Source of the DNA: Aurelia coerulea
Lineage: Eukaryota > Cnidaria > Scyphozoa > Semaeostomeae > Ulmaridae
Assembly: GCA_039566865.1 (NCBI GenBank)
Contig: CM076944.1
Span: 16,390,501-16,454,500 of the forward strand
Direction of reading: 5' to 3'
Length of the DNA stretch: 64,000 nt
Positions 55,162-64,000 of the stretch are shown here, piece after piece; positions within the stretch are counted from its first letter, which is position 1; each line of letters begins with the position of its first letter. Below the pieces are notes generated by a model, which worked only from the letters and a program-made list of their open reading frames with translations, was not told the DNA's origin and ran no database searches. A program made the translations under genes and the position numbers.

Positions 55162-55282
55162 CCAAAAATAGCTGAGATGTTAAAAAACACGCCGTTCCGA
55201 GCGTATTCTCGTTATCAAGTCAACGAAAACGATTATACGCTCGAAAACTTGTGTTTTTTAATATCTCAGCTATTCTTGGTAC
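55162..55282. repeat. Short inverted repeat (about 55-bp arms)
   Basis: ACCAAAAATAGCTGAGATGT at 55163 pairs with its complement ending near 55282. The hairpin includes AAAAAACAC and CGAGCGTAT on both arms. MITE-like, no clear target duplication. Confidence 0.65.
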
Positions 55283-55339
55283 TTAAGGTAACTCTGCTTT
55301 CCGCTACACTAATCAAAAGATCATGCCATAATCAAAACA

Positions 55340-56400
55340 GCCAGATGCCATTTCGCAAAACCACTCTCCTCAGACAACAGTTGATTTCTCCAATATCATT
55401 CAGCCTATCGAAAAGCAGTAAAAAGGATGTTGTTCAGTATAGTCTGGGCAATCGAAAGATGTATAAAGCACAATGTTTCCGTCAACGCTGGCTGCAGAAA
55501 TCCTAGTTCAAATCTTTTTGTTGATTTCAGAAAAGTGAATTTATCTCCAAAACTACTCAAAAAGTGTTCGATTAATTTTCTACAGTTTTGGAAAGTCAGG
55601 TTGAAAAGCTAGGCTAGATTTCCTGCTATTGAATTTTATATTTCTGTTTACTTTTCGACATCCAAAGGGAAAAGCGTTGGTCAATAGATTAGTCCATGCA
55701 GAAGGAGTTGAACGCTTTTGCAGAAAGTTTAGTTTTAGATCTATGCTCATTATTGTGGACTCTTGAAAACATTGATATTTCATGCATGCTCGTGAAGTCT
55801 CAAAAGACACCGAAAGCATGGTTTTGCGAAGTTTCAGGTAAAAGTCGGTAACTTTTAATTTATCAACAGATGCAAATGATACTTTTACGAATCTATTGAA
55901 ACTTGCATATGGTATTCCCAACAGATGACATTCATTTGTTTGCCAATGGAAGCATTTCTGAAAGTTATTTCAAGCCTGAGCTTTGACAAGCGTGCTTCAT
56001 AGCATGGTAATCTGTTCACCAAGGTTTCTCCCTTTCGATGTCGAAAAGTAAACAGAAACATAACATTCGATTACAGGAAATCTAGTCTAGTTCTTTCAAT
56101 TAGACTTGGCAAAGTTGTAGATCAACTACCTAGCTAAAGATGGAGCGAAGAAATATCGAAACTTTTTCGAGTAGTTTTGGAGATAAATCCACTTCTCTGA
56201 AATCAGCAAAACGATTTGAACTACGATTTGCGAAGCCAGCGTTGACGGAAACCTTGCGATTTATATATCTTTCGATTGCCCAGACTATACAGAACAACAT
56301 CCCTTTTACCGCTTTTCAATACGCCGAATTATATTGGAGAAACTAACTGTTTTCTGAGAACTTAGTGACAATTCATTTCAAAAACCGCTGACCACTAAAA
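55340..56400. repeat. Foldback element, about 350-bp arms
   Basis: The left arm (about 55345-55690) and right arm (about 56020-56370) are diverged inverted copies: GTCTGGGCAATCGAAAGATG near 55442 with the complement near 56275, and TTTACTTTTCGACATC near 55649 with the complement near 56037. The centre is unique with no transposase. Borders are approximate. Confidence 0.75.
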
Positions 56401-56735
56401 ATCATCAGTCTCACAGCTGGATTTCAAAACGAACAAGACAGCGGGCCTAAATGAATCGGGCAGCGGCTTTTGCATTCCAGCGTGAGCACGTGCGCATGCA
56501 CATAAATTGACTATTGGATTTCGAATGAGGAAAGGTTGGTGAAGCTTGAAAGACATCGATTGACGAAATTTTCTGATTAAAAAGCCTTATTTTAAGACTT
56601 CTTGTTGCCATGAAAAAATGGCCTAATTCATACGCAGATTCCTATTGACGAAAGAGAATATTTCTCTAAAACTACACCGAGTCACATTTTGATATTTGAT
56701 ATATTTTGATATCCGTTGTCCTTCAGCCGGAGCTG
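56401..56735. other. No recognisable feature
   Basis: Spacer between the foldback and the 3' end of the minus-strand LINE B. Confidence 0.4.
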
Positions 56736-56901
56736 TTTTACAAGGGGCCCTCCACTTAAAAACATTACTTACAATATAAAATTACTAATAAATAGATTAA
56801 ATATAATACAAAACTATAGTGTTAAAAGCCTAATACAAAATTACAAAATCTATGATAAAAGAAAAGAAATGTTATTTTCTAAATAGACTGCTTAAAACTA
56901 T

Positions 56902-58143
56902 TTAGGGAAGATGCCTGTTTGGTATCGGCAGGAATGTCATTCCATCTTTTGCTCCTCGATAAGAAAAACATTTTTGCCCATTAGTTGACTCTTTCTTGGG
57001 TAGTCTTAAATCTGTCTCTGTATTTCGCAGGACATACGAAGAGCACTCTGAGCTGCGGGTGAAGAAAATTACACAGGTATTGCGGAGCAAGTTCATGCAG
57101 GGACTTGAAGACCATTGTATCATCCGCATACATGGAAACAACTGAATTTCAAACAGCTTGTGGTAGATTATTGATATAAATAAGGAAGAGAAAAGGGACC
57201 AAGACATGAGCCTTGGGGCACACCAACATCTATACCCTAAGTTTATGAATTGACACCATTAACCCGACAAAACTGTTTTCGGTTGCATAGGTATGATTTA
57301 AACCATGCGAGTTCCCGCTGTTGAACACCGTAGTGCACCAATTTTTGGCAAAGAATCTCATGGTCAACAGTGTCAAATGCTGTTTTTAGATCAATGAAAA
57401 CCAGGCCCACAAGCTAGCCAAGATCCAGCCCATTGTACCAATCATCGGTATTTTTAAGTAGATGGGTTACAGTAGAATGAAGGCGCAAATAGGCAGATTG
57501 GCCAGATGAAAACAGACCATTATCTTCCATATGCTTATACACCTGATTGGTTACGAGCTTTTCAAAGAGCCTTAAAATGACAGGTAAGACTGAAATGGGG
57601 CGATAATTTGACTTATCAGCCTTGTCTCCATGTTTGAAAACAGGAGTAACTCTAGCAATTTTCCATTAGTCTGGAAACATACTTGTTTCAATTGATGTAT
57701 TAGATAAGAAATAAGAAAGCAAAGGAATTTTCAATGAAAGGTAAAGCAAGCTTTAAAAAGCAGCTAGAGATATTATCAATTCCAAAGCTCTTTGTTGTTT
57801 TAACCTTTGCAAATGCATCTCTGATTTCTTGCACCTCAATAGTCCTGAAGTGGAACTTTGCTTTAGTTTTATTCATTTCAATGTCACATGACAGAAGGGG
57901 ACTTGGAGCTGGACTGATCTTATCAACAAGATGCTTACCTACTGAGCAGAAGTAACTGTTGATTGCATCAGGAATGTCCTTCTTGTGAACAATTTCTGAA
58001 CCAGACCCCTTAAGAGTATCAATGTTACTTGACTTAGACCTCTTATTGAGAAGTTCATTGATTGCCTTCCATGATTCTTTCATGTTGCCCTTGCATGCAG
58101 AAATTTTATCATTGTAGTACTCTTTCTTAAGCTGGATATTTAG
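56902..58143 (-). pseudogene. LINE B linker, RT and C-terminus
   Basis: Continues the frame broken by the nested LINE. It runs LKKEYYNDKISACKGNMKES, the pre-RT linker (58140-57700), then RT blocks YRPISVLPVILRLFEKLV near 57590, FIDLKTAFDTVDHEIL near 57385, VPQGSCLGPFLFLIYINNLP near 57200 and MYADDT near 57130. A deletion joins ADDT directly to a C-terminal HELAPQYLCNFLHP segment. The end LRNTETDLRLP and KCFSYRGA matches the C-terminus of the LINE at 13516. Multiple stops. Confidence 0.8.
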
Positions 58144-58155
58144 GGAATTGACCTT

Positions 58156-59304
58156 TTTTTTATTCAATATCAATTTTTTTTACAAACAAACTACTTAAAG
58201 CACTACGTACGAGCTACTTCACTACACTACAAGGGCGATACCACGGAGTGCAAGAGACCATGACAATTCCGCAGTCATTAACATAGAGAACGTGTAACTA
58301 AACCAAAATTAAATGTACAGCTACGAAAAATACACATGAAAAATTTCTACTGATAAATACTAAGGTTCGTTTCACATTGTATGTCGAGCTAACTTTGGGC
58401 GATCAGGTCTTGTTCACAAGACTGGGTGAACTGAAGATTCGATTTTCAAATTAGAATGGAATTTGTGCCCAATGAGTCTAACATACAATGTGAAACAAAC
58501 TTACAGCAAAAGAAAGAGAAGCAAAGGGACTTGGGGACTATGAAATGTAAACAAACGCTGTGAATTTCCTTAGTTAAATCGACCAGTTTGGTGAATGAAC
58601 TTTAGAGTCAATTCAAGTACATGTTTATTAACGTCGCTAGAAAGGTCTTTATCACCATACAATAAACGTTGTATCAGAGCGCTGTTTGAAAGGCTGTTGA
58701 TTTGAACAAATGGTCGCAATACTACCGAAATTTCAGCGAGAAGATCTCGTCGATAGATGTCAAATGAAAGGCAAGACAGCAAAAAGTGCTCCGTATCTTC
58801 AATGCCATCATTCGTAGGGCACATTGGGTTTTATTGTGTCCTTAAAGTTGTGCTTAAATTTGTGAAAATTTAATTTACTGAGACCGACTCTTATTTGGGA
58901 AAGATACGATAAACCTATTGGGTCATGAATTCCAAAGACAGATTTTGCCGGGGGACGAATTATTGATAGAAGCTTTGACTTCAAAGCAGCAATGGACGGT
59001 GCAACCCTAATCCCAGGATCGAGCTTGCTCCATTCAGAAATGCAGTTAGGATAGAAACTAGATTCAAATTGTTCAGTTCTTGCCCATATTCGCCCAATAA
59101 CACCCTGATTGCGAAGAGAGTATTGCGACTGATGAAGTAGTGGGATTGGCTCCTTTGTATGTAAGGGAGTGAGATTATTCGTGATCTTATAGAACAACGT
59201 CATCCGTCTACTCAACCTACGGGAACTTAGTGACTCCCAGCCAAGCTCTGCATAGATTTTTTCACGCGATGTCCCCCTCCATATTCCTGATACAGCTAGT
59301 GCAA
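58156..59304 (-). mobile_element. 5'-truncated LINE A inserted in LINE B
   Basis: A 1149-bp minus-strand insertion flanked by a perfect 12-bp duplication GGAATTGACCTT (58144-58155 and 59305-59316). It ends 3' in an A-rich tail. The coding part is the LINE A C-terminus: ALAVSGIWRGTSREKIY at the truncated 5' end, ELGWESLSSRRLSRRMTLFY, LSKLNFHKFKHNFKDT and EDTEHFLLSC, parallel to 2528-3250. One frameshift near 58815. Confidence 0.9.
58371..58503. mobile_element. 133-bp MITE inside the nested LINE's 3' UTR
   Basis: Ends TAAGGTTCGTTTCACATTG and complement with GTATGT next to them. Third nesting level (MITE in LINE A in LINE B). Confidence 0.75.
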
Positions 59305-60430
59305 GGAATTGACCTTGTTGCGAACTTGTCTATATGAGTCCAACAGAAGTGTGGACTTACTTTTTATAGCAGATTTCTTTAACTTATCTCTTGTCCGCAT
59401 TAAATCCCTAAGGTCCTTATCAATCCAGGCACAGTACTTTTCTGAGACACTCATTTCACATAATGAGGCATGCTTGTCAACGATGAGAGAGAATAAGCTG
59501 GTCCAGTGGTGAACAAGTACATTGATATCATCAGTGTCAGTAAGCATTTGCTCCAAATCTATGCCAGCAACATCAGATAGGAATGCCTGCTCATTAAAAT
59601 TTTTCATTTTTCGAGTTTTTATCATGTTATGGCCCATTACTACTGCTCCATAAAACTTACGGACACAGTATACCATATAATGACCACTCATAGAAATTTC
59701 ATGCACTCCTGATTTGATGATGTTTCTGGCACATGTTGTAGCTATATGATCAATTATGGAAGAGGTGTCTAAAATGACCCTGGTTGGCTCTTTGATAAGC
59801 TGATTGAAGCTGAACAGCTCATACAGACTAGTCACATGTCTTGTGTCACTGTTGATGGGCTGATCAGCTTGCTTTGTTGTGAGATCACAATTCATGTCTC
59901 CAAGAAGGATGATTTCTTTTCCTTCTCTGTCCAAACAGGAAAGAACCTTTTCCAGCTAATTGAAAGAAGCAACATGGTCACCTGGTGGTCTGTATCAAGC
60001 AAGAAGCAAACAGGATTTGCTTTTTGGTGGGTCAACCTCAATGCAAACGATTTCCAAATCATCAATAGGAACATCAGAACGTAGCTTATATTTGATAGAG
60101 TTTCTTGTATGAATAGAAACACCACCTCCACTGCCTGTTCTGTCCAAGCGTTATTGTTGGTAGCCAGGGAGACTGGTCAACTCTTTAGGGTAATTAGGAT
60201 CAAGCTTAGTTTCATTAAATGCAAGAATATCAATACCTAGACTCCTGATTAGTAGTTGCATCTCGTCAAGGTGACTACGGAAACCATTAATATTCAGAGA
60301 TGCCAGTGCCATACCCTTCTGAAACCCAAGATGCTGATGACACAAGTCTGTTCGCTCACAAGTACAACAGGCATTTTCCCTGTTAGCAATTTGGGGTGAA
60401 GGAAGGTCAACTACGTCCACCCCGGTAGAC
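59296..60430 (-). pseudogene. LINE B endonuclease domain
   Basis: Signatures are ASLNINGFRSHLDEMQLLI near 60300, DILAFNETKLD near 60225, then RTGSGGGVSIHTRNSIKY (about 60130), LLAWYRPPG near 60005, IILLGDMNCDL near 59905 and SIIDHIATT near 59750. Together these are a nearly complete apurinic-type endonuclease of a non-LTR retrotransposon. One or two frameshifts (about 60150 and 59940) disable it. Reading ends at VRNKVNSL, where the nested LINE begins; the same residues reappear at 58150. Confidence 0.85.
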
Positions 60431-60439
60431 CAGCTACAA

Positions 60440-61079
60440 ATACATCAAGAACTTTACGGAAGACTTTGCCAAGGATGTCAGAAATGTGGCCTATCAGGTG
60501 GGTTATTCACTGTTTTTTGCGTTGCGACGTCATTCAAAGTTTTTTGGACACTACTCTAGAACCATGTTAGGTACGTAGCAGAAGGAACCATTCTTTCTAC
60601 ATCTTATTCGCATCAAAATATTCAAGCGAAAGTCTTGGCATTTGTTTATGTTGATAAAACTACCTCTGAACAATTGATATCCAGAAGCTCACATTCGTGA
60701 GTGGTCGACAAGGCAGGTAAATTGTTATTTATCAAACTGCAGTCTAAAATGGTTTAACGGTCGTCAGCTGAGATTGCCAATTTTGAGGTGTTTATCTCTC
60801 CAAATCGGCACCGTGCCACATCACCAGATATTGTGAATGCACTTGCAATATCTTCAGTAACAATGTGCCAGTGTCGGTATATGCACTGTTTTTTTTCGTC
60901 GAACGTCAATATACATCTTTTTAGGGAAAGGTTTTGTTTACATCGACAACGATTTGGGCAAAGAAAAACTTTGTCCTTCAACAATCGCAGACGGGGCAAG
61001 TGCTGCATGTCATGTGTCATAAGAAGCAGATACCTCAGTACCTGATGCATCGTGTACAAGGGGATTTTTGTACTTAATG
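60440..61079. other. No firm feature
   Basis: Possible 5' end of LINE B near 60450, then unique sequence. Open stretches on both strands at 60754-61083 overlap each other and have no recognisable protein. Confidence 0.35.
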
Positions 61080-61872
61080 TCATAAGATTTTACAATATAA
61101 TCCAACTATTTACGTATATGCCTGTTCAAAACGGAATGCAAGAAGTAACAAATCCTCAAATTAACAGTAAGAAATTTACCACATTCCTTTTTGATGCAAA
61201 ATTGTGCGAAATGTTTGATGCATTGCTGAGGGCAATGTGTCATTCTAGTTTTAATTCCATTTTATATGAAGGGGGCCAGGAATGCTTGAAGGGGGCATAA
61301 GGGTGACTGCCCCTCCTGCCATCTAAAAATGACCTGAATATGTTATGTTCTATTGTTTTGCCTTGTCCAACTAACTTTTGGCATCCCTGAAAAGGGATGA
61401 ATGTGAAAGGGGTGACAATTGTTTGAAAAATGGTCTATTGTGTTTGTCTTGCAGATCCATGCACCTTCAATGCATACAATAAGATTTTACAATATAATCC
61501 AACTATTTACGTCTATGCCTGGTCAAACAGAATGCAAGAAGTAAAAAATCCTCAAATTAACAGTCAGAAATATACCCACATTCCTTTTTTATGCAAAATT
61601 GTGCGAATTGTTTGGTGCATTGCTAAAGGTAATGTGTCATTTAGTTTTAATTCCACTTTATATGAAGGGGGTCAGGAATGCTGGAAGGGGGCATGAGGGT
61701 GACTTGCCCCTCCTGGCATCTAAAAAATGATCTCAATATGTTATGCTCTATTGTTTTGCCTTGTCCACCTAACTTTTGGCATCCCTGAAAAGGGATGAAT
61801 GTGAAAGGGGTGACAATTTTTTGCAAAAATGGTCTATTGTTTTTGTCTTGCAGATCCATTAAAAATTTACGA
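61080..61872 (+). repeat. Tandem duplication, two units of about 397 bp
   Basis: Unit 1 from about 61080 and unit 2 from about 61477 both start ATAAGATTTTACAATATAAT and end TTTGTCTTGCAGATCCAT. About 90% alike by eye. Each contains AAGGGGGCATRAGGGTGACT and GGCATCCCTGAAAAGGGATG. The second unit ends where the next LINE's 3' end begins. Confidence 0.85.
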
Positions 61873-64000
61873 ATATTTCAACAGGATAACCTATCAATAT
61901 TTACAATATTGTTATCATTAGGGTCCTGCTAGCTTAACAGTTATAGGAAATATGTCCTTTTAAAATTTACAAAATTAAAATCGAAATACAACTGAACCTT
62001 AGATACTTACAGAATTAAATATTATTAAAATGGCTATCTAAAAACTTTCTAAAAAGTAGTCGAGATTCAATCTTCCTTGCCCGTACAGGCAAGTCGTTGA
62101 ATGCTTTTGCAGCCAAGAAATAAAGTCCTTTTCGTCCAAATTCTGTTTTCATTAGTGGTAAATTCACTGATCGTTCCTCATTCCTTGAGTCCTTTCCGTG
62201 TGTATTCTTAATGAAGTATTCTTTCATCACATCACAGACATTTCGTTGTAGATTATCAAAGACCAAAGTACAAGCTCTTTTCTTAATTACTGCATCAATC
62301 TTAGGTATACCTAGATCAACCGTCAGGTTATTTGACTTTATAACAACTCTGGCTCTGCGCTCAATGCTTTCAATTCTGTTCTTGTACGACTGAGACCGAG
62401 CCAGGAAGATCAATCCGCAGTACCCAAAAATTGGCGTTATCATTGCTCTGTAAATCAGTTCCACAGTCGCACAGTCAGTAAGGCGTCGGATTTCTCTCAA
62501 TAGGTTTAGCCGACCAGCAGCTTGTTTGTAGATTTTGTTGAAATGATCTTTAAAGATCAGAGTTTAATCTAGATGAACCCCGATTTACTTATAGCTGGAG
62601 GTTCCATTGATTTTCACACCATTCAAGCTGATTTCCATCACTCTTGATTCAAGTTTATTTAGCGTTTTTGATGTTCCAAAAATCATGGTTTCTGTCTTTC
62701 CTTTTTTCAGGTTAATTACTAATTCATTGCAATCAAACTAGGATTTAAGGCTGTCTAGATTTTCGCTCAGTTTCGTCTCAATTTCGTTCGGAGAGCTAGA
62801 AGACATGTACATAACTGTGTCATCGGCATAAGTAACGATTTTTAGAATGTTTTAGGACCTTATGGGCAGCATTGAACTGGATTATGAATAGTAAAGGCCC
62901 AATTATCGACCCGTGAGGGACCCCACAGTGAACAACATGAGTCCAGTTGAAGAGGTAGTCAGTAAAACACATTAATTCATTCCCAGAAATTCCAAACGAT
63001 GGAAGCTTGTTGAGAACCCTTGAATGGCTAACTGTGTCGAACGCTTTTGATAGATCAATGAAAATTGCCCCTGTTAGAGAGCCTTTGTCAGCCTCCTTTC
63101 TTATGTAATCAATAAAGAGCGTAACCGCCAGTTCCGAAGAACGCTTTGAACGGAAACCAAATTGGTGCTTAAAAAGCAAGCAGCTCTTTCCCAAGTGATC
63201 CATCAGTTGCTTATGCACGAACCTTTCCAGGATTTTTGACATGACCAGTAATACTGGCCGGTAATAGTTGGCGTCAGTTCTGCTACCATTTTTGAATAAT
63301 GGTATGACTTTTGCTGCCTTCCATGCAGATGGCACAGTCCCAGTTTCCAATGACAGACTAATCAAAATGCCAAAGGTACAGCCAAAATGGAAGCTGCATC
63401 TTTTATCATACCGTGTGGAAAATTGTTTAAACCGACAGACTTTTCCGTTTCAGGTTTTTAAGCTGGTTATAGACTTGAATTGCATTTACCTTGCTGAGCG
63501 AGAAACACTTAGAGCATGAAGGGGCAGTGCTATCATGAGGCATCCAGATGAAATTTTTTAGAAGGATTGATTTCCTTTTCAGTGTTTCTGTAACGGTTGC
63601 AAAATGATTGGCAAAAGTATTTGCTATTTTTTTTACCATCTGTATTCTTCTGACCATTTACATCCCGTACTGGGGTTGAAGATACAGATTTTTTGTTGTT
63701 GAATATACCTTCTTTAAAGCCGAACAGAATTTTTCAGCTGAGTCTGCGTTATCACGAAGCAGTTCTTTGTTATACCTGGCTTTGTTATATTTAACGAGAT
63801 TGTTTACTCTATTTCTTTGGTGTTTGTAAGTTGACCAATCAAATTCGCTCTTCGTGAGGCGAGCTCTGCGAAGGAGTTGTCTCTGAGATTCAATTCTTTT
63901 TTCAGTTCATTGGAAAGCCATGGACAAATGCGTCCCTTTACTCTTTTCTTTACCACAGGTGCATGTTTATCTATACATCGCCTGAGGCCGTGATTGAATT
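61873..64000 (-). pseudogene. CR1-like LINE linker, RT and C-terminus, running off the window
   Basis: The minus strand gives the pre-RT linker (64000-63430), RT fingers VPSAWKAAKVIPLFKNGSRT near 63325, FGFRSKRSSELAV near 63160, IFIDLSKAFDTVSHSRVL near 63060, HCGVPHGSIIGPLLFI near 62915, a YADDTV box near 62820, and a long C-terminus (62500-62015) with IESIERRARVVIKSNNL and AAKAFNDLPVRARKIES. An AT-rich 3' UTR ends near 61873. A frameshift near 62840 and stops near 62750-62560 break it. The 5' part, including the endonuclease, is outside the window. Confidence 0.8.

Larger units (their letters stand above)
56740..60430 (-). mobile_element. CR1-like LINE (family B) with nested LINE A
   Basis: The minus strand runs from the endonuclease start (about 60420) through a linker, RT and C-terminus to a 3' UTR ending near 56740 in a GGGCCCCTTG stem-like patch and an AAATATCAAAATATATC tail. 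A second LINE (58156-59304) is inserted between the endonuclease and the linker. The palm is internally deleted near 57125. Confidence 0.8.

Overview
This is a transposon-dense stretch of an animal (metazoan) nuclear genome. It is AT-rich and has introns with GT..AG borders, LINEs, SINEs, MITEs and foldback elements. There are no bacterial-style operons. A Smad4-type MH1 exon and a KMT2C/D-type extended PHD exon place it in Metazoa. The element mix (CR1/jockey-like LINEs, PIF/Harbinger, Tc1/mariner-like foldbacks, tRNA-SINEs) suits a marine invertebrate, plausibly a cnidarian; that placement is inference only.

Host genes are sparse, and all convincing exons lie on the minus strand. Two phase-matched exons at 6.9-7.9 kb belong to a KMT2C/D (Trr)-like chromatin gene. 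Two or three exons at 30.1-30.6 kb belong to an unrecognised gene. One exon at 52.2-52.5 kb is Smad4 (DNA-binding MH1 domain). The DNA between them is mostly mobile-element debris.

Layout: 1.5-6 kb tRNA-SINE and a CR1/jockey-like LINE with a 2A ribosome-skipping motif just before its endonuclease; 6.9-7.9 kb KMT2-like exons; 8-10.3 kb two TA-flanked foldback elements; 10.7-14.8 kb LINE pieces; 15.2-21.4 kb a deeply nested complex (Tc1-like foldback, holding a LINE, holding a 2.95-kb inverted repeat, holding a hAT MITE); 22.5-30 kb foldbacks, LINEs and a tandem duplication; 31-36 kb minisatellite, foldback with another hAT MITE, LINE remnants; 36.3-39.3 kb an apparently complete PIF/Harbinger transposon with intact DDE transposase and a two-exon Myb/SANT-like partner; 41.2-43.7 kb a 2.5-kb near-perfect palindrome flanked by TTAA with twin convergent open frames for an unrecognised protein; 43.7-46 kb Tc1-like foldback, MITE, LINE tail; 46-52 kb mostly featureless, probably Smad4 intron or flank; 52.6-54.4 kb LINE interrupted by a SINE; 55-56.4 kb foldback; 56.7-60.4 kb LINE with a second LINE nested in it (12-bp target duplication) that itself carries a MITE; 61-64 kb tandem duplication and another LINE running off the end.

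The only element that looks able to move itself is the Harbinger. The LINE frames are broken or truncated. The most unusual structure is the TTAA-flanked palindrome at 41.2-43.7 kb. The nested arrays are informative because the uninterrupted arm of an inverted repeat preserves the empty site of an insertion in the other arm.
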